A stretch of DNA of 64,000 bases. It comes from Alkalibacillus silvisoli. GTDB taxonomy: Bacteria > Bacillota > Bacilli > Bacillales > Alkalibacillaceae. Position 1 is the first letter of the stretch. The number at the start of each line of letters is the position of its first letter. Made by a program: the position numbers and the translations under genes. The DNA is taken from NCBI RefSeq assembly GCF_039521975.1, contig NZ_BAAACZ010000018.1, forward strand, positions 1 through 64,000, written 5' to 3'. The notes under the pieces are model-generated. The model had not been told where the DNA came from and did no database searches. It saw only the letters and a program-made list of their open reading frames with translations. Shown here in pieces: positions 51,328-60,850 of the stretch.

Positions 51328-52476
51328 ATGGAAAAGTTAGACATCTTATTAGTTAGTGAAAATGAAGGTGTTACAAACCAAATTCTAAACTCATTAGAAC
51401 GTGATGAAGTAAGCATAACAGTTATTCGCTCTGAAGATGTTTCAAGAGAAGTTAACCGACAAATGAGACATATTGTTATATTCGTACATTCGGACAATGA
51501 GTATGTTGTAGAGCATATTCAGTATGTTAAGAACATTAGCTCACAATCCTTGGTGATTTATTTAAGTCAGGAAACAGATATAAGTACTTTACGGAATATT
51601 ACGCGAGCTGGAGCTGAGGAGTTTTTTATTCTCCCAGATGAACTTTCACTCTTTATCAGTCGGATGCCAACCATTATAAAAAATTATCAAATAAAAATAC
51701 AATCTGAACAAAATGAGACTATGATTTTCGGAAAGAGTAATGGCAGCATTTACTCATTTTATAGCGGTAAAGGAGGGAGTGGCAAATCATTGTTGGCTTC
51801 GACTTTTGCACAGACAGTAAAGTTAGAGTCTGTTGCGGAAGTTATTCTAATAGACTTTGATATCCAATACGGCGGTATTGAAACAATTATGTCCATTGAT
51901 TCAAACCGATCATTATTAGATTTGAAGCCAGTTATTCAAGAGTTGAATGAGAGTCACATACGGAATGTGTCTCAGACAGAGCAGTACTCTAATTTAGAGG
52001 TCTTAATTAGCCCAAGGGACGCTGAAGCTACTGATTACTTAGACGATCAATTTATAAGCCGTTTATTGCGTACATGTAGACGATCTTTTGACCTTTGTGT
52101 CATTGATTTACCGTCTCAAATTAATAGTTTAGTAGCTACAGCTTTAGAGGAGTCAGATTATATATATTATGTACTTTCACCTGAAACACCATCTTTAAAA
52201 GTTTTGAAGCATTATGAAGAGCTTTGTGAACGGCTTGGAATTAATTTGGAATCGAACATGGAAATTATTATTAACCAAGTATCGAAGGCTAATGAGTTAA
52301 AGATAAAAGATTTGAAAGAGCTAATGAGGTTTCCTGTTGTTGCTACTATTCGCAAGGATTATAAAGGTTTGCAATCTTTTATTAATAAGGGAGAGCCCAT
52401 TAGGAAGAAACAAAAGGAAAAGCTAATCCCTTTTGCACGGGATGTAAGGAAATTCTCAAGAGCAGTTTTAAAGTAA
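51328..52476 (+). CDS. TadZ/CpaE-like ParA-type ATPase
   Basis: The 382-residue protein has an atypical receiver-like N-terminal domain (residues 1-120) without a clear phospho-Asp, then a MinD/ParA domain with deviant Walker A KGGSGKSLL at 148-156, IDFDIQYGG near 180 and SRLLRTCRRSFDLCVIDLPS near 250. TadZ/CpaE proteins place the pilus machine at a pole or focus. ATG follows AAGGAGAATG. It is the second gene of the cluster. Confidence 0.88.
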   Translation: MEKLDILLVSENEGVTNQILNSLERDEVSITVIRSEDVSREVNRQMRHIVIFVHSDNEYVVEHIQYVKNISSQSLVIYLSQETDISTLRNITRAGAEEFFILPDELSLFISRMPTIIKNYQIKIQSEQNETMIFGKSNGSIYSFYSGKGGSGKSLLASTFAQTVKLESVAEVILIDFDIQYGGIETIMSIDSNRSLLDLKPVIQELNESHIRNVSQTEQYSNLEVLISPRDAEATDYLDDQFISRLLRTCRRSFDLCVIDLPSQINSLVATALEESDYIYYVLSPETPSLKVLKHYEELCERLGINLESNMEIIINQVSKANELKIKDLKELMRFPVVATIRKDYKGLQSFINKGEPIRKKQKEKLIPFARDVRKFSRAVLK

Positions 52477-52488
52477 GGGGGTGTTTGA

Positions 52489-53838
52489 GTGGCATCATTA
52501 TTTGACAAGCGAACTGGAAGAGCCAGGCAAGAACCTAATAGAAATACAGAAAACGCTCATTTTATAGAAGACTTAGTCAGTCATTATAAAAATAGACTGC
52601 TAAAGGACACCAACTTAGAGGCTTTAACAAGTTTGAATGATGGTGAGAAGCGATTGAAGATTGAACAATTGGTCTCACAGTTTATGTCTGAAGAGAAGGT
52701 CATTATTCCAAGGCAAGACAAAGATCTACTAATTACAAGAATTTTGGATGAATCAGTTGGTTTTGGTCCACTAGAACCGCTAATTAACGATGACACGATA
52801 ACAGAGATTCTAATAAATGGCTACGATGAAGTGTTTGTAGAACGTTTTGGGAAACTAGAAAAGAGCCAAGTGTCTTTTCGCGATGATGATCATGTAAGGC
52901 ATGTCATTGATCGGATAGTAGCTCCAATTGGTAGAAGAATTGATGAAAGTTCACCTATGGTGGATGCTAGGTTGCCTGATGGTAGTCGTGTAAATGCTGT
53001 AATTTCACCAGTCAGCCTTCACGGTACTCTTGTATCAATTAGGAAGTTTAGAAAAGAACCCTTTCAAATGAATGACCTAATAAATTTCAATACGGTTAAT
53101 AGTCAGATGGCTGCTTTCTTAGAAGCATTAGTTAACTCTAAAATGAACATTTTAATCTCTGGAGGTACGGGTTCAGGTAAAACAACATTGCTTAATGTTT
53201 TAGCTACAGAAATTTCATATTCTGAACGAGTAGTTACAATTGAAGATTCAGCAGAATTACGAATCGACAGAGAGAATGCTGTTGGTATGGAAGCGCGTAC
53301 TGCGAACCTTGAAGGCAGAGGGGAAATTACCATACGAGAGCTTGTTAGAAATGCTTTAAGGATGAGACCTGACCGAATAATCGTTGGTGAAGTTCGTGGT
53401 GGAGAAGCGTTTGACATGCTTCAAGCGATGAATACAGGACATGAGGGTTCAATAACTACTATTCACGCTAATTCGACTGATGATGCTTTAAGAAGAGTAG
53501 AAGCCATGGTGGTAATGGCGGGACTGGAGCTGCCACCAAAGATCATTCGAGAGTATGTTGTTGGTGCTTTGGATATTATTGTTCAAGTGACAAGACTAAC
53601 TGATGGTACTAGAAAAGTAGTATCCATATCAGAATTGAAAAAAAGTAATGATGGAAGCTTTCAAGTTAAAGATATATTTGTATTTAAGCGCACAGGGATG
53701 AAGGAAAATGGTGAGATTGAAGGTTATTATACTTCAACTGGGTATGTTCCTCAATGTTTGGAGAGGCTTAAAGTTTTTGGGTTTGGAATACCAGAGAGTG
53801 CCTTTAGAACTGAAGGTGAGGTGCCAATTTGGCAATAA
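52489..53838 (+). CDS. tadA: TadA/CpaF-type secretion ATPase
   Basis: The 449-residue motor ATPase has an N-terminal extension, the GFGPLEPLINDDTITEILIN segment near residue 91, Walker A GGTGSGKTT at 225-233, the Asp-box region TIEDSAELR near 253, DRIIVGEVRGGEAFDMLQAM near 296 and the His-box ITTIHANS near 328. All are marks of the TadA/CpaF group, which powers both pilus extension and retraction. It starts at GTG after AAGGGGG and overlaps the TadB gene by ten bases. Confidence 0.95.
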   Translation: MASLFDKRTGRARQEPNRNTENAHFIEDLVSHYKNRLLKDTNLEALTSLNDGEKRLKIEQLVSQFMSEEKVIIPRQDKDLLITRILDESVGFGPLEPLINDDTITEILINGYDEVFVERFGKLEKSQVSFRDDDHVRHVIDRIVAPIGRRIDESSPMVDARLPDGSRVNAVISPVSLHGTLVSIRKFRKEPFQMNDLINFNTVNSQMAAFLEALVNSKMNILISGGTGSGKTTLLNVLATEISYSERVVTIEDSAELRIDRENAVGMEARTANLEGRGEITIRELVRNALRMRPDRIIVGEVRGGEAFDMLQAMNTGHEGSITTIHANSTDDALRRVEAMVVMAGLELPPKIIREYVVGALDIIVQVTRLTDGTRKVVSISELKKSNDGSFQVKDIFVFKRTGMKENGEIEGYYTSTGYVPQCLERLKVFGFGIPESAFRTEGEVPIWQ

Positions 53839-54755
53839 TTATTCTTTCGGTCATAGCAACATTTATGTTTGTAATATCCATTATGTATTATCTAGATTTT
53901 CGCAAAGAGCGAAAACAAATTAGAAAGTATACAACGGATTTATACCAACCTGATGAACAAAGACGAAGCTTTATTGTTTTATTAGGAGATCGTTTTGACA
54001 AAACGGATTTGGCCAAACCAATGAATGAAAAGCTAAAATCAGCTAACATTCCTCTAACCCCGTCAGAATTCATAGCTGCACAAATTGTCACATTCATGGG
54101 GTTAGTATTGATCTTATCCAATATGTTTCAAGTTAATTTCACTCTAAGTCTGTTACTATCATTAATCATTTTAGGTGTAAGCAAAAGAGTCCTTTTCCTA
54201 TTGAGGAAAAATAAAATGAAGGAAAGGTTTGCAGAACAGTTACCTGAGATATGCCGTGTACTGGCTAATTCAACTCGTTCTGGCTTAACACTTAACCAAT
54301 CAATCCATGTGGTTGCTCAAGAAGTAAACGAACCTGCTAGAGATGAGTTTAAACGATTAGCACATGAGTTGAGTTTAGGAGTTGAGTTTAATAAGGCTAT
54401 TGAGTCAATGGAAGAAAGAATTGATAACCGAGAGTTTAAGTTATTTACAGCAACGATACAAATTCAGAAAAAAGCAGGTGGAAACTTATCTACAATCCTA
54501 GATGAGATGGGGCAAACTTTAGAAAATCGTAAAGTTTTACAACAAGAAATTAAAACTATGACAGCTGAGCAAAAGTATATTGCATACTTAGTTCCTGTTA
54601 TTCCTATTTTTTTAGTTTTGATGATGAATAACATTGTAGATGGCTTTTTAGATCCACTTTTTACATGGATAGGCATAGTTTTATTAGTCATTTTTATTGC
54701 TGGTATAGGTCTAACTGCCTTTCTAGTCCGAAGAATAACTAATATTAGGGTGTGA
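53829..54755 (+). CDS. tadB: TadB-like inner-membrane platform protein
   Basis: The 308-residue protein has TM segments at the N-terminus (2-20), around 85-120, and at the C-terminus (about 255-300), and the type II secretion F domain in the middle: FAEQLPEICRVLANSTRSGLTLNQSI near residue 137, with LFTATIQIQKKAGGNLSTILDEM near 200. It forms the platform on which TadA acts. The TTG start overlaps the 3' end of tadA. Confidence 0.9.
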   Translation: MAIIILSVIATFMFVISIMYYLDFRKERKQIRKYTTDLYQPDEQRRSFIVLLGDRFDKTDLAKPMNEKLKSANIPLTPSEFIAAQIVTFMGLVLILSNMFQVNFTLSLLLSLIILGVSKRVLFLLRKNKMKERFAEQLPEICRVLANSTRSGLTLNQSIHVVAQEVNEPARDEFKRLAHELSLGVEFNKAIESMEERIDNREFKLFTATIQIQKKAGGNLSTILDEMGQTLENRKVLQQEIKTMTAEQKYIAYLVPVIPIFLVLMMNNIVDGFLDPLFTWIGIVLLVIFIAGIGLTAFLVRRITNIRV

Positions 54756-54759
54756 AGTT

Positions 54760-55695
54760 ATGGATGGGATGTTTGTCATTTTGTTAGTCATGGCCATGTT
54801 CTTTTTAGGGCTAGGTTTTATCAATCTTTATAAGTACTTAGTGTATAAGCAACAGTTAAGAAGAGACCTAAAAGATCAGACGGTTAAACGTAACATTATG
54901 AAAAAAAGAATGTCTAGAAGAGAAAGGCTACTATCTCAAATGTTTGAGTATGCTGATGATTTTTCACATATAGGCAAAAGGATAAATTTCTATAGTGAAG
55001 ACCACGATGTGAAAAAGTGGTTAATGAAAGCCGGTTATCCTTATAAGTTAACGGTTGATAGATTTCAAGGGTTAAAAATACTATTTATGATTATCGGTTT
55101 GATTTTCGCAGGAATAGGTTTGCTATTAGGTTTACCTTTTTCTGAAATAGGCGTTGTCTTATACCCACTAATTAGTTATGCAATTGTTATAGTTTGGATG
55201 AAAAATAAGGCAAAAAAAAGGCAAGAAGAACTATCGTTTCAACTTCCTGATTTCTTAGACACGATGAGTGTGACTCTACAGGCTGGTGTCAACCTTAATC
55301 AAGCCTTAAGAGATATTGTTCCTTACTTTGAAGGTCCAATCCAAGAAGAGTTTGGTCGATTCTTACAAGAGGTAAGCGTTGGTGTTCCGAGACATGAGGC
55401 TTATAGGACACTACAATCTCGAAATGATAGCAAAGAATTCCAAATTCTCATTAAGTCATTAATACAAGGTGAGAGGTTAGGTGTACCGATCTCGCAAACA
55501 TTTCATCAGCAGGCAGAAGAGATGAGAAAAATAAAGAAGGAATTAATTAAAGAAAAAGCAGCAAAAGCATCACCAAAAGTAACATTAATTACGACGTTTA
55601 TAGTATTGCCTTCGTCATTAGTATTAATTGGTGGTCTTATGATCATCAATATGTTTAGCCAAAATCGTAATATATTTCAATTATTTTTAAATTAA
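54760..55695 (+). CDS. tadC: TadC-like inner-membrane platform protein
   Basis: The 311-residue paralogue of TadB has the same F domain: FQLPDFLDTMSVTLQAGVNLNQAL near residue 163, QILIKSLIQGERLGVPISQTF near 227 and a C-terminal TM segment. Two or three TM segments precede it. The gene begins four bases after tadB. TadB and TadC make the platform of the Flp pilus machine. Confidence 0.9.
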   Translation: MDGMFVILLVMAMFFLGLGFINLYKYLVYKQQLRRDLKDQTVKRNIMKKRMSRRERLLSQMFEYADDFSHIGKRINFYSEDHDVKKWLMKAGYPYKLTVDRFQGLKILFMIIGLIFAGIGLLLGLPFSEIGVVLYPLISYAIVIVWMKNKAKKRQEELSFQLPDFLDTMSVTLQAGVNLNQALRDIVPYFEGPIQEEFGRFLQEVSVGVPRHEAYRTLQSRNDSKEFQILIKSLIQGERLGVPISQTFHQQAEEMRKIKKELIKEKAAKASPKVTLITTFIVLPSSLVLIGGLMIINMFSQNRNIFQLFLN

Positions 55696-55714
55696 TTAAA
55701 AGGAGAGGGCTTAA

Positions 55715-55918
55715 ATGGAAAAAATCAAAAACTTTTTTTGGAAAATGATGTTACCAGTTCAAAATGAAAGGGGAGCTCAATCATTAGAATGGCTAGGGAT
55801 CGCAGCTTTAGTCATTTTAGTTCTTGGTATAATCTCAACTGCTATTAGTAATAGTGAAAGTGGAATTACTGAAATAATTACAAGTGTCATAGAAAGTATT
55901 TCTGAAATGATAGGTTAA
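55715..55918 (+). CDS. Flp-type prepilin
   Basis: The 67-residue protein has a 20-residue leader with basic residues ending in ...NERG, then AQSLEWLGIAALVILVLG, a hydrophobic segment, and a short tail. Cleavage after Gly20 puts Glu25 at +5, as the type IV/Flp prepilin rule demands. It is therefore the likely major pilin subunit. ATG follows AAAGGAGAGG. It lies 19 bases after TadC. No prepilin peptidase is found in the window, so processing must rely on a gene elsewhere. Confidence 0.85.
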   Translation: MEKIKNFFWKMMLPVQNERGAQSLEWLGIAALVILVLGIISTAISNSESGITEIITSVIESISEMIG

Positions 55919-55944
55919 TAAGTAAATAGGGTGGTAAGTAACAG

Positions 55945-57357
55945 ATGAAGATTAGATTAATAGCTATAACAGTAATTTGTCTATATTTATTATCGGGATG
56001 CTTTCAATCGAGTAACTCTGGAGAAGAATTAGAGTCGATAGAAATTGAAGCAGAGGCAGAAGAAGAGGAGGACAACAAAGAGGAAAATGATGATGAAAAG
56101 GAATCAAACGAGCAAGAATCAGAAGAAGAGGAAATAGAAGTTGACCCGATACCAAGTACATTTGAAGAGCTTGTTGCTCAAGAAGTTGGGGAAAATGCCA
56201 AGCAGTACAATGAGCTAGGAAAGAGTTGGGAAGAGAGACGTCAGGAAATTTATGAAGATTTTAGTGATTTACCAGAATTAAGTGAAGACCCGTCAGAGGA
56301 AGAATTGGATTACTTCTATAGAGAGTTATTGAGAAAGGCTCAATTTGATTTTAAGGGGCCAGAAGAAGTTCTCAGTCAATTCAAGTTCCACTCTTTTGGA
56401 AACCCTGATATTGGAGATACGCGATATGAGTTTAAAGAGAATTTAAATGTCATTATTTTGTTGGACGCATCTGGAAGTATGGCAGCAGAAGTAAGTGGAA
56501 AAGTGAAGATGGATGCTGCTAAAGATGCTATAACCAATTTTATGAAGAACTTGCCAGAAGAGACCAATGTTGCTTTAAGAGTGTATGGCCATGAAGGGTC
56601 TTCAAGTAGTTCAGATCAACAATTATCATGTGAGAGTACTGAGTTAGTATATGGTTTTGACCAGTATAATGAATCGGATTTTAAACAGTCCTTAGGCAGT
56701 GTTCAGCCGGCGGGTTGGACACCAATTGGTCTAGCGTTAAAAGAGGCGCAAGAAGACCTATCATCGTTTGACGGAGAAACTAATACCAATATCGTATATC
56801 TCGTGAGTGATGGTATTGAAACATGTGACACGAACCCAGTGGAAGCAGCAGATGAACTATATCATTCTAATATTACACCAATCATTAATGTAATAGGGTT
56901 TGATGTTGATGGTGAAGGGCAAAATCACCTCAAGGAAATAGCAGATACCGTAGAAGGAATCTTTGAAACAGCGAATGACGAGAGTGAGTTAGCTGATGAG
57001 TTAAATAAAGTAAGTGAAATCGCGCGAGCATGGGATGATTGGAAAAGGTATGAAGGCTATGAAGTGAGTAGCGTAAGGTCATCAAATTATTTTGAAATTT
57101 TCAGTTATACGACACAGAACAGGGTTTCAAGAACAACTCAACGCCACCTGATTAATAGTGTACTTTCAGTTTATTCTGAACGGGATTTAATTGACCGTGA
57201 ATCGTTTAGCTATCTTAGAGAAAAAAATCGTGAATTCCATACGTGGCTCACAGATGAGATTGAAAGAATCAATGATGAACTACATGAATTAAATGAAGCA
57301 TCTTATGAAGAGGCTGTAGAACAGTTAGAAGAAATATTTGAATCCAATGTCGATTAG
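55945..57357 (+). CDS. VWA-domain lipoprotein of the tad-type locus
   Basis: The 470-residue protein has a lipoprotein signal with LLSGC (Cys19), an acidic linker (27-66), a helical stretch and then a von Willebrand A domain with metal site DASGS at residues 174-178 and LVSDGIETCD near 287; two cysteines (CEST and ETCD) may form a disulfide. The last 100 residues are helical. TadG-type proteins of other tad loci also carry a VWA domain, so it may bind the pilus or a surface target. The B. subtilis YwmD proteins are another comparison. It is 26 bases after the pilin gene. Confidence 0.82.
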   Translation: MKIRLIAITVICLYLLSGCFQSSNSGEELESIEIEAEAEEEEDNKEENDDEKESNEQESEEEEIEVDPIPSTFEELVAQEVGENAKQYNELGKSWEERRQEIYEDFSDLPELSEDPSEEELDYFYRELLRKAQFDFKGPEEVLSQFKFHSFGNPDIGDTRYEFKENLNVIILLDASGSMAAEVSGKVKMDAAKDAITNFMKNLPEETNVALRVYGHEGSSSSSDQQLSCESTELVYGFDQYNESDFKQSLGSVQPAGWTPIGLALKEAQEDLSSFDGETNTNIVYLVSDGIETCDTNPVEAADELYHSNITPIINVIGFDVDGEGQNHLKEIADTVEGIFETANDESELADELNKVSEIARAWDDWKRYEGYEVSSVRSSNYFEIFSYTTQNRVSRTTQRHLINSVLSVYSERDLIDRESFSYLREKNREFHTWLTDEIERINDELHELNEASYEEAVEQLEEIFESNVD

Positions 57358-57416
57358 TACTGATGGTGAAAAGGGATTGGGCTGAAAGTAATTTAATTTG
57401 AGAGGAGAAGTATTGT

Positions 57417-59024
57417 GTGAAGAAATTGAGGTTTACTCGGTTGAAGAGAGTTATATCAATATTCTTAATCACATCTTTGATGTTATGGGTTTTCTTCCCT
57501 TTCATAGTTGTTGCTAGTGCTGGTCAACCCATTACACCTGGAGATCCAATTACACCAGGGGATCCGATTAAACCTGGAGACCCAATTACTCCAGGTGATC
57601 ATATTGAAGTAGGAGAGTTTATTGTTCCAGGTGATGTATATGACTACGGGGAAGGAATTGAAGCTGGAGGTTTTTTAGAACGTCGTGAAGGCTTGAGATC
57701 TGGTGAACCAATAATTGGCGGGAATGCTTATCGGGATGGTAAGTTTTTAATCCCGAATGCGCCTTACCAACCTAATAACGGATTATTTATTAGCCCGGGT
57801 AACAACATTCAACCTGGAGACCCAGCATACGGAAATCAAACAACGCCCGGAGATCCTGCTAGAGGCGATCATACTCAAACAGGTAATTATGCTGGTAATG
57901 GAAACCCTGTTGGACCAGGGGAAGCTACTGGTGGAGGTCATGGTGTCGAGTCAGGCCAGTTCTTTGAAGGCGGAAATTCAATATATGGAGAAACTACAAG
58001 TGGGAATGAGTTAGGCAGTGGAAACCTAATACTGGATGCGAGTCTTACGTATGAAAGGGGTTCCTTGAATAATTGGGAAGGAGCTTACCAAGAAGGTATA
58101 GGTTATAGAAATGGAACTGTAGGAACATTTTTGAACCCTCAAAGAAGTGACCGAAAAATACAGCAATCGAGCTGGGTTCCTGGTTTATCAAACACTTTGG
58201 ATAATGCTGGTAAAGTGATAACTGCTGCAGATGATATAGCACAAGGTTTAGTGGCCAATTATGCTAACTTTGATTTTAGGGACTTAGGGAATGGGAGATA
58301 CTCAATTACTGGCAAAAACCAGTTAAATAATTCAGTTGCAAATTCGTTTTATAACCGATATAGAACATTTAATAATAACGGTGTACAGCACACCTTTGGA
58401 CCCCAATCCAGACATATAAACCAAGAAACTTACAACCAGTTTTTAGCAGACAAAAGCTTAGGAGGTTCATCCAATAGTGTTACTCAATCAGCTAGAAATG
58501 CTATAAATAGCTCATTAAATATTTTTAATAAAGATTTTTGGAGACTATCAAACTCTGCGACACTTGGAGGACCTGTTGGACTAGGTTTAACAGCTGCTGA
58601 ACCAGTTTATGAACATTCAAGTGGTTTTCAAAATTGGTCAGGGTTAAGAACTACAGACTTTGCTGCAGATCTAACTACTGAGGCAGGAGTCGGGGTGGCA
58701 TCTGCAGCAACAGGGGCTATAGCAGGATCTGTCGCTTCAAGTATGTTTGCTGGGGCAGCAATGGGGAGTGTAGCTACACCAATAGGAACTATAGTTGGAG
58801 CTGGAGCAGGGCTAGCAGTAGGGTTAGTAACAACATTTTCTATTAATCATACAAGTGCAGGTCGTCGAATTAAAGAGGGAGCTAATAAAGCTATTAAAAA
58901 AGGTTATGATGGCGTTGTAAGTGCTGGCGAGCAAGTAGTTGAAGGTTATAAGAAAGCAGCAAATAGCGCAAAGGAAATGGCTAAGTCTGGAGTTTCTAAG
59001 GTTACTTCATTTTTTAGTGGTTAA
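57417..59024 (+). CDS. Large secreted or surface protein with hexapeptide repeats and C-terminal glycine-rich membrane segment
   Basis: The 535-residue product starts at GTG after AGAGGAG. Residues 10-34 form a signal or anchor. Four PITPGD-type hexapeptides follow (about 38-61), and then a Gly- and Pro-rich region to about 210 with scattered PGD, GGN and GNP motifs. The middle is hydrophilic. At about 430-475 there is an Ala/Gly-rich hydrophobic stretch (GVGVASAATGAIAGSVAS onward) followed by a Lys-rich tail ending in KVTSFFSG. The C-terminal design is like the glycine-zipper ends of LXG and other polymorphic toxins or holin-like proteins; I do not recognise a family. It lies between the VWA lipoprotein and a membrane protein. 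Confidence 0.6.
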   Translation: MKKLRFTRLKRVISIFLITSLMLWVFFPFIVVASAGQPITPGDPITPGDPIKPGDPITPGDHIEVGEFIVPGDVYDYGEGIEAGGFLERREGLRSGEPIIGGNAYRDGKFLIPNAPYQPNNGLFISPGNNIQPGDPAYGNQTTPGDPARGDHTQTGNYAGNGNPVGPGEATGGGHGVESGQFFEGGNSIYGETTSGNELGSGNLILDASLTYERGSLNNWEGAYQEGIGYRNGTVGTFLNPQRSDRKIQQSSWVPGLSNTLDNAGKVITAADDIAQGLVANYANFDFRDLGNGRYSITGKNQLNNSVANSFYNRYRTFNNNGVQHTFGPQSRHINQETYNQFLADKSLGGSSNSVTQSARNAINSSLNIFNKDFWRLSNSATLGGPVGLGLTAAEPVYEHSSGFQNWSGLRTTDFAADLTTEAGVGVASAATGAIAGSVASSMFAGAAMGSVATPIGTIVGAGAGLAVGLVTTFSINHTSAGRRIKEGANKAIKKGYDGVVSAGEQVVEGYKKAANSAKEMAKSGVSKVTSFFSG

Positions 59025-59047
59025 TAACTCAAAAGGAGGGGCGTATT

Positions 59048-59629
59048 TTGTCTAAAGCCAATCTTAGTTTAAAAGAGAGTAAAGTGATCCAATTATCATT
59101 ATTGATGTATCTATGTGCCGTCCTTGCAAGTGCGTTTTTAGAAACTTGGGGTATTTTGATTCTAAACTTAATTATTGCAACCGTTTGTAGCACTTCTTAT
59201 TTTATTTTATGGATGTTATACAAGGGGCAGCGTAGAAGGTATTTTTCATTAGCTAGCTTTGTAATGCTAAACGGATTTGCAATCTTTTTTGCTGTACCGT
59301 TTTTAGTATTTATTTATGGTTCAATTTCATTTTGGGTCGGCGTATTACTTGTTATTTCGATGTTGCTAGTTCCTTATCTTTTCTCTGAAGAGGTTGCACT
59401 AAGTGTAAATAAGCCTTATAAGACGAGGCTAGGGAGGGTTTATATCATTTTATCAAGTATGTTATTGATATTTGGGTCAGGTGTTTATGCTGATAGCCTG
59501 TATTCTCAAACTACTGATCCTTTACAAGCCTCTTTATATACTTTTCTTTTCTCATTGTTTTGTTGGTTTGTTGCACCTGTTCTCTTAATCAAACCAAGGA
59601 AGATGGATGAAGTATTGGCGGAGGAGTAA
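59048..59629 (+). CDS. Five-or-six-TM membrane protein
   Basis: The 193-residue protein starts at TTG after AAAAGGAGGGG. It has about six hydrophobic segments with short loops, and a cytosolic C-terminus IKPRKMDEVLAEE. I recognise no family. It starts 23 bases after the stop of the repeat protein gene, so the two are co-expressed; a protecting or partner role is a possible reading. A decayed second copy of its 3' end follows at 59650-59696. Confidence 0.65.
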   Translation: MSKANLSLKESKVIQLSLLMYLCAVLASAFLETWGILILNLIIATVCSTSYFILWMLYKGQRRRYFSLASFVMLNGFAIFFAVPFLVFIYGSISFWVGVLLVISMLLVPYLFSEEVALSVNKPYKTRLGRVYIILSSMLLIFGSGVYADSLYSQTTDPLQASLYTFLFSLFCWFVAPVLLIKPRKMDEVLAEE

Positions 59630-59649
59630 ATATAATATATATCCAATCA

Positions 59650-59696
59650 TGCTGATCAAACCGAAGAGAATGGAAGAGGTTATGGCGGAAGAGTAA
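59650..59696 (+). pseudogene. Remnant of a paralogue of the membrane protein at 59048
   Basis: The 47 bases encode LIKPKRMEEVMAEE followed by a stop, against LIKPRKMDEVLAEE at the end of the intact gene. No start, ribosome site or upstream part is left. It is the 3' end of a lost tandem copy. Confidence 0.8.
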
Positions 59697-59730
59697 TTGG
59701 TCTAATGAAAATGAGGAGACTCAAAGTCAA

Positions 59731-59893
59731 TATGTGAACTTTACTCTAGTAATTCCAGTTTTTCGATGACTGGTAGATAATGAATTGCAAGAAAGAGTAC
59801 CATGTTGGAGTTAATTTTTTAGTTTGTTAAACACTTAGGTCTTCTCATAATCATTTCAATACCTTTTATACCACCAAGTGTATTGGGATTCGT
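59731..59893 (+). pseudogene. Remnant of a paralogue of the membrane protein at 61222
   Basis: Bases from TGTGAACTTTACTCT on run in parallel with 61392-61560 of the intact gene, with many single-base matches (for example GTAATTCC, TTTTTCGA, TTGCAAGA, TTAAACACTT and TCATAAT) and a few deletions. The frame carries a TGA stop soon after the TTTTTCGA. It follows the previous remnant by 35 bases, so a larger duplicated block was reduced by deletion. The remaining bases before 59926 hold no gene. Confidence 0.8.
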
Positions 59894-59925
59894 AGTAGGT
59901 TAAATTGAAAGGATGATGTACTACT

Positions 59926-60768
59926 ATGAAAGTAACAGATCAGTTAATAGTACAAAAAACTAAAAAGTTAAAACGCATATATGAAAATTATAAAATATCA
60001 CCAAATCATTTAAACATTAATGGAGAAGACTTTTATGTTGTTTATTACAGGCCAAAGTTTGCTAATAAAGTAAGTGCTCTCACTGTAGTGTCTACAAAGA
60101 ATGACTTAACAATTGAAGAGCTTGAAAAAGCTTTTGAAAAATTAACATACTTACACAATTTTATAAATTCTATCTTTGATGGAAAACAGAAAAAAGATAA
60201 TAATATGGCAGGTTTTAAAGCCGTTCAGGATTTTATTATTAGAGTATTATCAGAATTTGAATTAACTGAATCTGATAAGAGAGTATATATACAATGTTTA
60301 GATGCTATAAAAGCTGTTCAAAAATATCAGGAAAAACATGATGACATTATGTCTGAGAGTGAAAAATACCTTTTGAACAAAGCAAATGAAGAGCAGAAGT
60401 TTTATGAAACTGATATTAATGAATTACTAGGTTTATTGGCAGAACTTGATTATGTTCAGTTTAAGCAATTAAGAAATATACTGGAAGCATCAAAACTGAC
60501 CTCATTTATAAGTGAACAAATTAATGAATCAAACTCCATGAAAGAACTAGTTAATAATAGTTTACAAACATACATCAATGAATTAATTAACTTAGAAACA
60601 AAAGCAAAAGAAAACTTGAAACAACTAACACATGTAAAAAATATTGAGTATTTGTCAGAAGCAGAGCACAAAGAAGTTTTTAAAGAGTTAGCTCTAAGTA
60701 ATCAAAAAGAGGCTTTGCCAGATTTAAAGAAAGACTTGAGATTACCAATCTTGGTGGACACTAAGTGA
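59926..60768 (+). CDS. Soluble helical protein, first of a paralogous pair
   Basis: The 280-residue protein starts at ATG after AAAGGATGATG. It has no signal or TM segment and is rich in Lys, Glu, Leu and Asn, with predicted coiled-coil parts near residues 110-170 and 215-250. The N-terminus MKVTDQLIVQKTKKLKR and the segments ISPNHLNINGEDFY, FKAVQDFIIRVLS and KFYETDINELLGLLAELDY recur in the gene at 63463. I recognise no family. Its place in the tad-type cluster, next to gene remnants, suggests cargo rather than core machinery. Confidence 0.7.
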   Translation: MKVTDQLIVQKTKKLKRIYENYKISPNHLNINGEDFYVVYYRPKFANKVSALTVVSTKNDLTIEELEKAFEKLTYLHNFINSIFDGKQKKDNNMAGFKAVQDFIIRVLSEFELTESDKRVYIQCLDAIKAVQKYQEKHDDIMSESEKYLLNKANEEQKFYETDINELLGLLAELDYVQFKQLRNILEASKLTSFISEQINESNSMKELVNNSLQTYINELINLETKAKENLKQLTHVKNIEYLSEAEHKEVFKELALSNQKEALPDLKKDLRLPILVDTK

Positions 60769-60850
60769 CGTTATGGAGTTAGGGTAGTTTATGATCTTAA
60801 AATACCGACTTATTCCGATAATTGGTTTAACGAAAAAGAGGAGGCCTAAT

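Noticed and set aside
59731..59893. A possible functional small gene in the gap before 59926
   Set aside because: The frame is broken by stops and the stretch matches part of the gene at 61222, so it is a remnant.
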